Of a DNA stretch of 64,000 nt, positions 23,235 to 32,029 are shown one piece after another. How positions within the stretch are numbered: the first letter of the stretch is position 1; every line of letters begins with the position of its first letter. The DNA is from Amycolatopsis suaedae. GTDB lineage: Bacteria; Actinomycetota; Actinomycetes; Mycobacteriales; Pseudonocardiaceae. Both the position numbers and the translations under genes were made by a program. The stretch spans positions 248,001 through 312,000 of the forward strand of contig NZ_SFCC01000005.1 in assembly GCF_004214935.1 (NCBI RefSeq), read 5' to 3'. The notes below the pieces were generated by a model. The model worked only from the letters and a program-made list of their open reading frames with translations. It was not told where the DNA came from and did not search any database.

Positions 23235-25160
23235 ATGGGAATGACGGTCGCGCGGAAACTGATCGGCGAGCACCTGGTCAGCGGCGAACCGGTGGCCGGT
23301 GAGGAGATCGGCCTGCGGGTCGACCAGACGCTCACCCAGGACGCCACCGGGACACTGGTAATGCAGGAGCTGGAGGCACTGCGGCTGGACCGGGCCCGCA
23401 CCGAGGTGAGCGTGCAGTACGTCGACCACAACCTGCTGCAGGCCGACGAGAAGAACGCCGAGGACCACGAGTTTCTCCGCTCGGCGTGCCGCCGGTACGG
23501 CCTGTGGTTCTCCAAGGCGGGCAACGGCGTCTCGCATCCGACGCACATGCAGCGTTTCGGCGTACCGGGCAGGACGATGGTGGGGTCCGACTCGCACACC
23601 TGCGCCGCCGGGTCGCTGGGCATGCTGGCCATCGGCGTCGGCGGGCTGGAGGTGGCGATGGCCATCGCGGGCGAGCCCCTCTACCTGCGCATGCCGCACA
23701 TCTGGGGCGTCCGGCTCACCGGCGAGCTGCGACCGTGGGTGTCGGCCAAGGACGTCGTGCTGGAGATGCTGCGCCGGCACGGCGTGAAGGCCGGGCTGAA
23801 CCGGATCATCGAGTACCACGGGCCCGGGCTCGCCGGACTGTCCGCAATGGACCGGCACGTGATCGCCAACATGGGCGCCGAGCTGGGTGCGACGACCACC
23901 GTCTTCCCCGCCGACGACGCCGTCGAGGCGTTCCTGCGCGCCGAGGACCGGGCGGGCGACTTCACCGAGATCCTCCCCGACCCCGACGCGCGCTACGACC
24001 TGACCGACGAGATCGATCTGTCCGAAGTGGAACCATTGATCGCCAGGCCGTCCTCGCCGGGCAACGTCGTCCCGGTCCGCGAGGTGGCGGGCACCGAGGT
24101 GAGCCAGGCGGTGATCGGGTCGTCGGCCAACCCCGGCCTGCGGGACTTCCTGGTGGCCGCGGCCATGGTGCGGGGGCGGCAGACCAGCGACGCGGTCAGC
24201 TTCGACATCAACCCGTCGTCGCGGGAGATCTTCGCCGACCTGACCAAGCTGGGCGCGACGTTCGACCTCATCGCCGCGGGCGCCCGCATCCACCAGGCGG
24301 GCTGCCTGGGGTGCATCGGCATGGGCCAGGCACCGGCGGCAGGCCGCAACTCGCTGCGGACGTTCCCGCGCAACTTCCCCGGCCGCTCGGGCACCCCGGA
24401 GGACTCGGTGTGGCTGTGCTCGCCGGAGACCGCGGCCGCCGCGGCGCTCACCGGCGTCATCACCGACCCGCGCGATCTCGGGATCGACCACCCCGAACTG
24501 GAACTGCCCGCGCGGGCGTCGGTGAACACCGACATGCTGGTGCCGCCGCTGGAGCCGGAGCAGGCCGCGCGGGAGGAACTGGTGAAGGGGCCCAACATCT
24601 CGGCGCTGCCGGACTTCCCCGAGCTGCCGGAAAGCATCGAGGCGCCGGTGCTGCTGAAGATGGGCGACGACGTGTCGACCGATGAGATCTCCCCGGCGGG
24701 CGCGAAGGCGCTGCCCTACCGGTCGAACATCCCGAAGCTGGCCGAGTTCACGTTCACCCGGATCGACTCCGGCTACCCTGCCCGCGCGCGGGACACCGGG
24801 GATCACCTGGTCGTGGCCGGTGAGAACTACGGCCAGGGCTCGTCGAGGGAACACGCGGCCATCACGCCGAGGCAGCTCGGCCTGCGTGCGGTGATCGCCA
24901 AGTCGTTCGCCCGCATCCACTGGCAGAACCTGGCCAACTTCGGGATCCTCGCACTCGAGTTCGCCGACGGCGGCGACTACGACCGGGTCGAGCAGGGGGA
25001 CACGCTGCGGCTGGACGGCCTGCGGGACGGGCTGGACGGCGAGCTGTCGGTTCGCAACGTGACCCGCGGCGAGGACTACCCGCTGCGGCACCGGCTGTCT
25101 CCCCGGCAGCTGGAGGCGGTGCTGGCCGGTGGCCGGATTCCGTTGCTGGCGCGCGGTTAG
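23235..25160 (+). CDS. compact aconitate hydratase (single-chain AcnA/IPMI-type)
   Basis: The 641-residue protein joins a LeuC-like large domain and a LeuD-like swivel domain. The 4Fe-4S cysteines are in GSDSHTCAAGSLG and GCLGCIGMGQ. Active-site Arg/Ser motifs are NYGQGSSREHAAI and the GDDVSTDEISPAG segment. Its length is well short of the usual actinobacterial AcnA (about 930 residues) and fits the shorter aconitase group also seen in clostridia and thermophiles. It probably isomerises citrate/isocitrate as a second aconitase; homoaconitate or a related acid is possible. A convergent lipoprotein gene overlaps its stop (25157-25160). Confidence 0.88.
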   Translation: MGMTVARKLIGEHLVSGEPVAGEEIGLRVDQTLTQDATGTLVMQELEALRLDRARTEVSVQYVDHNLLQADEKNAEDHEFLRSACRRYGLWFSKAGNGVSHPTHMQRFGVPGRTMVGSDSHTCAAGSLGMLAIGVGGLEVAMAIAGEPLYLRMPHIWGVRLTGELRPWVSAKDVVLEMLRRHGVKAGLNRIIEYHGPGLAGLSAMDRHVIANMGAELGATTTVFPADDAVEAFLRAEDRAGDFTEILPDPDARYDLTDEIDLSEVEPLIARPSSPGNVVPVREVAGTEVSQAVIGSSANPGLRDFLVAAAMVRGRQTSDAVSFDINPSSREIFADLTKLGATFDLIAAGARIHQAGCLGCIGMGQAPAAGRNSLRTFPRNFPGRSGTPEDSVWLCSPETAAAAALTGVITDPRDLGIDHPELELPARASVNTDMLVPPLEPEQAAREELVKGPNISALPDFPELPESIEAPVLLKMGDDVSTDEISPAGAKALPYRSNIPKLAEFTFTRIDSGYPARARDTGDHLVVAGENYGQGSSREHAAITPRQLGLRAVIAKSFARIHWQNLANFGILALEFADGGDYDRVEQGDTLRLDGLRDGLDGELSVRNVTRGEDYPLRHRLSPRQLEAVLAGGRIPLLARG

Positions 25161-25570
25161 CGCAGGCTGCCGTCGGCCGCGGCGGTCGCGCGGACCTGGA
25201 ACGTGTACTGCGTGCAGGGACTGACGCCCTCCTCGTTGACCGTCACCGGGATCGTGCCGCTCGCCGTCAGCAGCACCGTCCCTTCCGGCGCGCGGACGGT
25301 CAGCGTCGCCTCCACCGGTCCCTGCTCGAACGACGCGCTCCTGGTGCCGCCACCGCCGAACTCCGCGCCACCCGGCCGCACCACGCGTGGCCGGACGACG
25401 ACGCACTCGTCCTGACACAGCCGTAGTTCCAGCGCCGCGGCCGGTGGCAGGTCCGCGGGCACGCCCAGGGTCGAGATCGCGGTGTACCCGATCTCGGGAC
25501 AGCCGACCGGCACGCACCCCGACAACGCGACCGCCGCCCCACAGCCGGCGAAACCGCGACGCCAGTTCAC
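25157..25570 (-). CDS. secreted lipoprotein of unknown function
   Basis: The 137-residue protein starts at GTG 25570 after a GGGGGG Shine-Dalgarno. It has a short signal peptide with lipobox ALSGC (about 15-19), three more Cys (VGC, LCQDEC) and a final CTQYTFQVRATA strand, suggesting a disulfide-held beta domain. No family is recognised. The stop overlaps the aconitase stop by four bases on the opposite strand. Confidence 0.75.
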   Translation of the reverse strand: MNWRRGFAGCGAAVALSGCVPVGCPEIGYTAISTLGVPADLPPAAALELRLCQDECVVVRPRVVRPGGAEFGGGGTRSASFEQGPVEATLTVRAPEGTVLLTASGTIPVTVNEEGVSPCTQYTFQVRATAAADGSLR

Positions 25571-25644
25571 GCACCCCCCATCGAGACCCGGGCGAAGACC
25601 GTTACGGCGTGGGCGAAAGTTGTCACCCGGTGAGCGAAACCGGC

Positions 25645-26340
25645 TCAGCCGGACGCGCCACGGCTGCCGCGGTACGCCCACTCCCGCAGCCGGGACAGCC
25701 AGTCCGGCACCAGCCGTACCCCCTCGGGCCGGTTCAGCATCGGGTCGAACCGCGGATCGCCCGGGTCGGTGCCGACGAGGGTGAGCCGCCCCGCCAGTTC
25801 CCGCCTGCCCCGGAGATCCTCCCGGTACACCGCGAACCGCACCGGCCCGTCGTCGAGCCGGGCCGCCAGGTCGTCCGTTGACGCCGAGTGCGCGGGCTGG
25901 CCGTCGTCCGGCTCGGCGCGCAACCAGCACGTGTGGCGGCCGACGCGGTACGGGACGAGGCTGCTGTAGCGTGCGTCGGCCCAGCTCGGCACCGGGCGCG
26001 GCAGGACCCGGCCGAGCCTGCCGCGGCCCGCGGTGGACAGGGTCAGGTCCCAGCCGGGCAGTCGCATCGCGAGCCCCAGCACGTCGGCGGCGGCTCCCCG
26101 CGTCCCGCCGCCCTTGGACAGCCTGGCCACGACCGCCGTTGGGCCCGAGGGCAACGGCAGTGGTCCGGCGGATTCGGTGCGCCACTCGCCACGCGTCACC
26201 ACGCCGTCCGGGTGCAGCGCACGGGCCCGCCGCAGCCTGGCCAGCGCGCCCGTGGCACGTCCCAGCCACCGCGCGGGCCGCAGGCCGCGGCCCAGCGCAC
26301 GCAGCGTGCTTTCCCGCATCGGCAGGTCCGGCTGTCCCAT
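25645..26340 (-). CDS. small catalase-fold protein
   Basis: The 231-residue protein keeps catalase-core signatures: RALHPDGVVTRGEW (His43, aligned with the catalytic His of HTRG) and VVARLSKGGGTRGAAADVLGLAMRL, like the catalase VVRFS...G.RGSADT.RDPRGFA.KFY. It is less than half a full catalase, and the proximal heme Tyr motif is not obvious. It belongs with short catalase-related proteins whose activity (peroxygenase, weak peroxidase or none) is unsettled. The start ATG 26340 has AAAGGAG upstream; a GTG at 26367 is in frame but has no good Shine-Dalgarno. It is divergent from the SRPBCC/oxidoreductase pair. Confidence 0.7.
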   Translation of the reverse strand: MGQPDLPMRESTLRALGRGLRPARWLGRATGALARLRRARALHPDGVVTRGEWRTESAGPLPLPSGPTAVVARLSKGGGTRGAAADVLGLAMRLPGWDLTLSTAGRGRLGRVLPRPVPSWADARYSSLVPYRVGRHTCWLRAEPDDGQPAHSASTDDLAARLDDGPVRFAVYREDLRGRRELAGRLTLVGTDPGDPRFDPMLNRPEGVRLVPDWLSRLREWAYRGSRGASG

Positions 26341-26445
26341 GGTCGGCTCCTTTCCGTTCCTGGCCACGGGTTACCCGTTCGGCGGCGATTGGATCGCGTC
26401 CGCGGCGGGTATTCCCGATCCGTTCCCACGACGAGAGGCGGTCGG

Positions 26446-26928
26446 ATGGTCGACGTGAGCCGGATCGTCCGGGTGTCCCCGGACGCGGTGTTCGAGGTCC
26501 TCGCCGACGGCTGGACCTATTCGAGCTGGGTCGTGGGCAACTCGCATGTCCGCGACGTCGACCCCGGGTGGCCGAAGCCCGGCACGCGCATCCACCACAG
26601 CGTCGGCGTCTGGCCCGCGCAGATCGAGGACGTCACCGTCGTGCACGACGTCCAGCCCGGACGGCTGCTGGAGCTGGACGCGCGCGTGTGGCCGCTGGGT
26701 TCGGCACGGGTCCGGCTCGAACTCACGCCGGTGGCCGCCGGCACGCGGGTGACGATGTCCGAGGAGGCCCTCGGCGGGCCGCTGGCCGCACTCCCCCACG
26801 CGCTGCAGGCCGTCCTGCTGCGGCCCCGCAACACCGAGGCACTAGCCCGTCTGGCCGATCTGGCCGAGGGCCGCCACGCGGAACGTGGTACTCCCGGCGC
26901 GGAACGGGTAGACAGGCTACGTGAGTGA
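26446..26928 (+). CDS. SRPBCC family polyketide-cyclase-like protein
   Basis: The 160-residue helix-grip protein reads VSRIVRVSPDAVFEVLADGWTYSSWVVG (3-30), then HHSVGVWPAQIEDVTVVHDVQPGRLLELDARVWP and a C-terminal amphipathic helix. It probably binds a lipid or aromatic ligand. It overlaps the following FAD oxidoreductase start by 8 bases, so the two are translated together and the SRPBCC protein may present or carry the oxidoreductase substrate. That role is inference. Confidence 0.86.
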   Translation: MVDVSRIVRVSPDAVFEVLADGWTYSSWVVGNSHVRDVDPGWPKPGTRIHHSVGVWPAQIEDVTVVHDVQPGRLLELDARVWPLGSARVRLELTPVAAGTRVTMSEEALGGPLAALPHALQAVLLRPRNTEALARLADLAEGRHAERGTPGAERVDRLRE

Positions 26929-28519
26929 CGCAGCGGAATCGGTCGATGCCGTCATCGTCGGAGCCGGCCCCAACGGGCTGGTGGCGGCGAACCTGCTCGC
27001 CGACGCGGGCTGGCAGGTGCTGGTGCTGGAGGCGCAGGACGAGATCGGCGGCGCCGTCAAGACCGCCGAGCTGATCGAACCCGGCTTCCGCAACGACCGG
27101 TTCAGCGCGTTCTACCCGCTCGGCGCGGCGTCGCCGGTGCTGCGGGCACTGGACCTGGAACAACACGGCCTGCGGTGGAAACGCGCGCCCGCGCCGCTGG
27201 CGCACGTGCTGCCCGACGACGACTGCGTGCTGCTGGCCGCCGACCCCGGCGAGACGATGGCGTCACTGGCGTCGTTCGCCGAGTCCGACGCCGACGCGTG
27301 GGCGACGGAGTTCGCCGAGTGGTGCCGGATCCGCGACGACCTGATCACCGCGCTGCTGTCACCGTTCCCGCCCGTGCGCGGCGCGGCCCGGCTGCTGCGC
27401 CGGATGGGCGCGGCCGACCTGCTGCGGTTCGGCCGGATGACGACCATGCCGGTACGCGCGTTCGCCGAGGAACGTTTCGCCGGGGAGGGGGCGCGGGTGC
27501 TGCTGGCCGGCAACGCCCTGCACACCGACCTCGGGCCGGGGCACGCGGGCAGCGCCGTGTTCGGCTGGATCCTCTGCATGCTGGCCCAGGACGTGGGTTT
27601 CCCCGTCCCGGAGGGCGGCGCCGGGCGGCTGACCGCCGCCATGGCCGCGCGGCTGACCGCGAAGGGCGGCCGCATCCAGTGCGGCCGGGCGGTCACCAGG
27701 ATTCTGACCGCCCGTGGCCGCGCGGTCGGGGTCGCCGACGCCGAGGGCGGGCTGGTGCGCGCCCGCAAGGCCGTGCTGGCGACCGTTCCGGCCCCGACGC
27801 TGTACCTGGAACTGCTCGATGCCGCCGATCTGCCGCAGCGCCTGCTGCGCGATCTGCGTGGCTTCCACTGGGACGACGGGACGGTCAAGGTCGACTGGGC
27901 ACTGTCCGGCCCGATCCCGTGGGCCAACCCGCGGGCGCGGCGGGCCGGTACCGTCCACCTCGACGGCGACACCGCGCGCCTGGCCCGGTTCAGCGCGGAC
28001 CTGGCCGCCGGCCGCACCCCCGCCCAGCCGTTCCTGATCCTGGGGCAGATGACGACGGCGGACCCGTCGCGCTCCCCCGAGGGCACCGAGTCGGCATGGG
28101 CGTACACGCACGTGCCGAGGGGGCAGCGGTGGACCGTCGCGCGGCTGCGCCGGTTCGCCGACAAGATGGAGAAGATCGTCGAGCAGCACGCGCCGGGCTT
28201 CACCGGGCTGATCAGGGGCCGGTTCCTGCAGGGGCCGGTGGAACTGGAGGACGCCGACGCCAACCTCGTCGAGGGCGCCGTCAACGGCGGCAGCGCGGCG
28301 GTGCACCAGCAGCTGTTCTTCCGCCCGGTGCCCGGGCTCGCCCGCGCCGACACCCCGGTGGACCGGCTCTTCCTGGCAGGCGCGTCGGCACATCCCGGCG
28401 GCTCGGTGCACGGCGCGCCGGGCGCGAACGCGGCCCGCGCGGCGCTGGCGCGGCACGGCGTCGCGGGCGGGCTGTACCGATGGACGGTCGACACCTTGCA
28501 CCGGAGCTTCTACGGCTAG
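26921..28519 (+). CDS. FAD-dependent oxidoreductase, PYROXD2/CrtI-like
   Basis: The 532-residue protein has the Rossmann motif VIVGAGPNGLVAANLLADAG (11-30), the GG doublet of the phytoene-desaturase group (EIGGAVKTAEL), and the C-terminal FAD motif LFLAGASAHPGGSVHGAPGANAA. It lacks carotenoid-cluster neighbours (no crtB, crtE), so it is more likely one of the soluble PYROXD2-like oxidoreductases than a carotenoid desaturase. It starts at GTG 26921, inside the SRPBCC gene end. The reaction is unknown. Confidence 0.87.
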   Translation: MSDAAESVDAVIVGAGPNGLVAANLLADAGWQVLVLEAQDEIGGAVKTAELIEPGFRNDRFSAFYPLGAASPVLRALDLEQHGLRWKRAPAPLAHVLPDDDCVLLAADPGETMASLASFAESDADAWATEFAEWCRIRDDLITALLSPFPPVRGAARLLRRMGAADLLRFGRMTTMPVRAFAEERFAGEGARVLLAGNALHTDLGPGHAGSAVFGWILCMLAQDVGFPVPEGGAGRLTAAMAARLTAKGGRIQCGRAVTRILTARGRAVGVADAEGGLVRARKAVLATVPAPTLYLELLDAADLPQRLLRDLRGFHWDDGTVKVDWALSGPIPWANPRARRAGTVHLDGDTARLARFSADLAAGRTPAQPFLILGQMTTADPSRSPEGTESAWAYTHVPRGQRWTVARLRRFADKMEKIVEQHAPGFTGLIRGRFLQGPVELEDADANLVEGAVNGGSAAVHQQLFFRPVPGLARADTPVDRLFLAGASAHPGGSVHGAPGANAARAALARHGVAGGLYRWTVDTLHRSFYG

Positions 28520-28570
28520 TGGTCACGACCGCTAGGGTGACCGCCAACACGTTCGCGGGAGGAGCCCTCG

Positions 28571-29407
28571 ATGTCGGAAAGCAGTGCGGCGGACAGAGTC
28601 GCGGCGTCGGTGAACAAGGTGTCGGTGGGGCGGGTCTACGACTACCTGCTGGGCGGGGTGCACAACTACGCCGTCGACCAGGCGTTCGCCGAGGAGCAGC
28701 TGAAGATCATCCCGGACGCCCGCAACTTCGCGCTGTCCAACCGGGCCTTCCTCGGCCGTGCCGTGCGGTACGCGATCGACCAGGGGATCCGGCAGTTCGT
28801 CGACATCGGGTCCGGCCTGCCCACCCAGGGCAACGTGCACGAGGTCGCCGACGAGGCGGCACCGGGCCAGAGCCGGGTCGTCTACATCGACAACGAGCCG
28901 ATCGCACACGCCCACGCCGAGATCCTGCTCGACCGCACGGCCGACCCGAGCCGCCACCGGGCCATCGACGCGGACTTCTTCGACCGGGACGTGATGTGGC
29001 AGCGGGTGCTGGACACCGGGCTGATCGACCCGGACAAGCCGGTCGCGCTGCTCGTGGTGGCGCTGCTGCACTTCATGCCGCCGGAGACCGACCCGGGCGC
29101 GGTACTGGACTATTACAAGCGGCAGCTCGCGCCGGGCAGCCTGCTGGCCCTGTCGCACATCCACGTCGAGCCGGACGACCTGGAGATGCTGGAGGCGTCG
29201 AAGAAGGTCTCCACCGCCTACAAGGAGCGGACCAACAGCCCGGCCGGGCCGCGTTCGCGCCCGGACATCGAGGCGTTCTTCTCCGGGCTGGAGCTGGTGG
29301 AGCCGGGCCTGGTCTGGGTGCCGCAGTGGCGCCCGGACGGCAAGGACCCGTTCGACCAGGAGCCCAAGCGCGCCCGCGGCCTGGCCGGCGTCGGCCGCAA
29401 GGTCTGA
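28571..29407 (+). CDS. S-adenosyl methyltransferase, DUF574 (PF04672) family
   Basis: The 278-residue protein matches the actinomycete-expanded family: NKVSVGRVYDYLLGGVHNYAVDQAFAE (16-42), the SAM-binding FVDIGSGLPTQGNVHEVA (76-93), VVYIDNEPIAHAHAEILL and LVVALLHFMPP. Members are numerous per genome and structurally resolved as SAM enzymes, but substrates are unknown. GGAGGAG precedes the ATG. It is convergent with the GH31 gene, 12 bases apart. Confidence 0.9.
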   Translation: MSESSAADRVAASVNKVSVGRVYDYLLGGVHNYAVDQAFAEEQLKIIPDARNFALSNRAFLGRAVRYAIDQGIRQFVDIGSGLPTQGNVHEVADEAAPGQSRVVYIDNEPIAHAHAEILLDRTADPSRHRAIDADFFDRDVMWQRVLDTGLIDPDKPVALLVVALLHFMPPETDPGAVLDYYKRQLAPGSLLALSHIHVEPDDLEMLEASKKVSTAYKERTNSPAGPRSRPDIEAFFSGLELVEPGLVWVPQWRPDGKDPFDQEPKRARGLAGVGRKV

Positions 29408-29419
29408 CGTCCCGGCGGG

Positions 29420-31885
29420 TCAGGCGAAGGTCAGGGTCACCGCGCTCGTCCCGGCGCGGGGGCTCAGCTTCAGCAGGACGCCGCCGAACGGCGCGGGCAC
29501 GGTCGTCCACCCGGCGGACTCCCGCGCCAGCGGGCCCGGCGCCTTCGGCACCGGCCTGCCGTCGATGAGCACCTGCTTCGGCACCCGTGGCGTCGCGACC
29601 ATCACCTGCGTCTGCGCGGGCGCCCCGCTGACGGTCATTGTCACCGTCCCGCCCCGGTCGTAGGCGAAGAACCGGCCGCCGGTGGGGCTCACCGACGTCG
29701 TGACCCCGCCGCCGGGCGCGTAGGTCCAGCCGGACCGGTCGGCGCGGTCCAGGTCGTTCAGCTCCCACTCCCGCTCCCACACCCCGGGGATGCGCTGGTT
29801 GAAGCCGATCGCCGCCCCGGCACGCAGGTACAGCGGGAATTCGTCCACAGTGGACGGCCGGACGAGGTGCCTGCCGCCGTCCACGACCGCTCCGCTGTGC
29901 AGGTCCACCCACCGGCCGGCGGGCAGGTAGACGTCCACCGGCGTGGGCACGCCCGCGGCGGCGTCGGACTCGCCGCGGTCCGCGGTCACCGGCACCGCCA
30001 GCAGGTCCGGCCCGACCATCATGTGCTGGTCGGCCGTCCACGCCCGCTCGTCGGCCGGGTAGTCGTAGCCCATCGGCCGCACGATCGGCTCCCCGGTGCG
30101 CGAGGAGTGCTGTGCCAGTCCGTACAGGTACGGGAACAACGCGTAGTGCAACAGGACGTTGCGGCGGAACCGCTCGACGGTCGCGTCGTCGTAGCGCCAC
30201 GGGGTGGCGTTGCGCCCGGCGCCGCCGACCTCGAACACCGGTGACACCGCGGAGAACTGCGTCCAGCGGGTGAACAGCGTCGGGCTCGGCGCGCCGGGAC
30301 CGCCGCCGTTGAACCCGCCGGTGTCGGTTCCCCACACCGGGTGGCCGGTCAGCCAGGAGTTCAGCCCGCGCCGCACGGACAGCCGCAGCCCTTCGAAACT
30401 CGCCCGGGGGTCGCCACCCCAGTGACCGTTCACAATGGACGGAAGGCCGGTGTAGCCGCCCCGCCACAGCATCGTGTGGTTGGCGCCGTGGACCCGGCGC
30501 AGGACGTCGGCGGTGGACCTGGCGTACCGGACCGGATTGGTGTTCATCAGCTCCACCCCGGTGCCGCCGGCGAACGTGGCGTGCTCCAGTTCGAACTCCT
30601 CGCCGCGGTCGCCCTTGACCATGGTGATCCCCAGCGAGAACAGCTTCTCCAGCTTCGCCTCGAAGTGCGCGCGGGTGGCCGGGTTGGTCAGGTCCAGTTC
30701 CAGCGGGTTGTCCCGGCCGGTCCGGATGAACGAACCGGGCGGGTAGTCGGCCGGCGGGCACGGCCGGTCCGCCGCCGACGGCCGCACGTGCGGGGAGATC
30801 CAGATACCCAGCTCGACGCCGCGGGCCCGCAGGTCGGCGACCATCTTCTTCGGGTCGGGGAACTGGACCGGGTCGAACGTCAGCGTGCCGTTGCAGGCGT
30901 ACCGGCTGTTCTGCCCCTCCCCCGGCAGCTTCGTCGAGGTTTCCCACGGGTTGTCGATCCACTCGGTCGCCTGCGGGATTCCCCTGCGCCGCAACTGGTC
31001 GACGTCGTCGATCACGGTGGCCTGGTCCTCGACGGTGTCGCGCCAGTGGGTCAGCGCGAACTGCCGCACCGGCGGCAGGGTCGGCAGTCCTGCCCGCGCG
31101 CTGTAGGCACGGACGACCTGGCCGGGCGACCCGGCGTAGATCTCGTAGTCCAGCCTGCCGGTCTTGAAGCACAGCTGAGTGCGGTCGGGCATGCCCAGCC
31201 GGACCGGGCACGGCGGCGGCTCGGTCGAGCAGTGTGGCGGGTCGTCGACGGCGCCAGGGAACGCGATACGTCCGATGACATCGGTCTCCGGGAACACGCC
31301 GTAGCCGTGGTTGCTGAGGAAGAACGGGCTGGGAGCGCCGCTCTTGTTGCAGTTCGGCAGCGGGCCGGCGCCGGTGAAGTGGGCCTTGTTGAGCAGCACG
31401 CGCCCGCGCAGGTCGGTGTACAGGAAGTTCGCGCCGCCACCGAGGAAGTGCTCGGCCTGCGTGCCGGTGAACGCCTCGTGGACCTGGGCGACGCCGGCCT
31501 CCGGTTCGAAACGCCACTGCACCCGCAGGCCACGGGGCGTAGCGCGGACGGTCACCACGGCGGTCCGGTCCGCCTCGTCGGTGGCCACCGTGTAGGTCGT
31601 GCCGTCCGGGCCACGCTCGGCCCGGCGCAGGTCGGTCAGGCGGTGTGTGCTGCCGTCGGTCAGCGTGTAGGCCATGCGCCCGCCGGGGCCGGTCACGTCG
31701 GCGGGCGCCTGGGCCAGCAGCGGGCGCCCGCCGTCGCTGAACGACAGCCGGAACGGCGCCGGCTGTGCCGACCAGCCCAGCGGGCCGGCGCTCTGCGCGG
31801 CGGGCTCGGTGGCCACGGCAGGAACGCCGACCGCGGTCACCAGCAGGGCGGCGGCCAGTGCGATCCGCAGACGTCGTCCAGCCAT
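29420..31885 (-). CDS. secreted GH31 alpha-glycosidase
   Basis: The 821-residue protein has a signal peptide (about 1-25), an N-terminal beta-sandwich, a GH31 barrel with nucleophile Asp426 in MVKGDRGEEF and acid/base Asp492 in HWGGDPRASFEGL, then C-terminal beta domains. The family includes alpha-glucosidases, alpha-xylosidases, sulfoquinovosidases and alpha-galactosidases; the nucleophile environment GDRGEE is unlike the classical WxDMNE of alpha-glucosidases, so specificity is open. The promoter region carries three tandem ATCAG repeats (31936-31956), a likely regulator site. It is convergent with the methyltransferase gene. Confidence 0.9.
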   Translation of the reverse strand: MAGRRLRIALAAALLVTAVGVPAVATEPAAQSAGPLGWSAQPAPFRLSFSDGGRPLLAQAPADVTGPGGRMAYTLTDGSTHRLTDLRRAERGPDGTTYTVATDEADRTAVVTVRATPRGLRVQWRFEPEAGVAQVHEAFTGTQAEHFLGGGANFLYTDLRGRVLLNKAHFTGAGPLPNCNKSGAPSPFFLSNHGYGVFPETDVIGRIAFPGAVDDPPHCSTEPPPCPVRLGMPDRTQLCFKTGRLDYEIYAGSPGQVVRAYSARAGLPTLPPVRQFALTHWRDTVEDQATVIDDVDQLRRRGIPQATEWIDNPWETSTKLPGEGQNSRYACNGTLTFDPVQFPDPKKMVADLRARGVELGIWISPHVRPSAADRPCPPADYPPGSFIRTGRDNPLELDLTNPATRAHFEAKLEKLFSLGITMVKGDRGEEFELEHATFAGGTGVELMNTNPVRYARSTADVLRRVHGANHTMLWRGGYTGLPSIVNGHWGGDPRASFEGLRLSVRRGLNSWLTGHPVWGTDTGGFNGGGPGAPSPTLFTRWTQFSAVSPVFEVGGAGRNATPWRYDDATVERFRRNVLLHYALFPYLYGLAQHSSRTGEPIVRPMGYDYPADERAWTADQHMMVGPDLLAVPVTADRGESDAAAGVPTPVDVYLPAGRWVDLHSGAVVDGGRHLVRPSTVDEFPLYLRAGAAIGFNQRIPGVWEREWELNDLDRADRSGWTYAPGGGVTTSVSPTGGRFFAYDRGGTVTMTVSGAPAQTQVMVATPRVPKQVLIDGRPVPKAPGPLARESAGWTTVPAPFGGVLLKLSPRAGTSAVTLTFA

Positions 31886-31935
31886 GACCGCTCCCTCACG
31901 CCGGAGTCATCGGATGTCTACGCACCTTAGGCGAG

Positions 31936-31956
31936 ATCAGATATCAGATATCAGCC
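31936..31956. promoter_or_regulatory. three 7-bp tandem ATCAG repeats before the GH31 gene
   Basis: The sequence reads ATCAGAT, ATCAGAT, ATCAGCC with a strict 7-bp period and contains overlapping GATATC palindromes. It lies 51 bases upstream of the GH31 start and is AT-rich against the background, which suggests an operator. Confidence 0.5.
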
Positions 31957-31973
31957 ACCATTGGAGGGAATCT

Positions 31974-31985
31974 CTACCGCGGTAG
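31974..31985. promoter_or_regulatory. palindrome CTACCGCGGTAG
   Basis: This perfect 12-bp palindrome lies between the epimerase stop and the GH31 promoter. It could be an operator for GH31 or part of the epimerase terminator region; neither is established. Confidence 0.35.
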
Positions 31986-32010
31986 GGCGGACCCGCCGCG
32001 GCCGGTCAGT

Positions 32011-32026
32011 GTCTCGCTGGCGAGAC
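32011..32026 (-). terminator. hairpin downstream of the epimerase gene
   Basis: GTCTCGC-TG-GCGAGAC is a perfect 7-bp stem that starts four bases past the epimerase stop. No clear T-tract follows, as is common in high-GC actinobacteria. Confidence 0.5.
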
Positions 32027-32029
32027 CCC

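Noticed and set aside
26921..28519. Carotenoid phytoene desaturase (crtI)
   Set aside because: The fold is right, but no phytoene synthase or GGPP synthase gene is nearby and the sequence fits the broader PYROXD2-like group.
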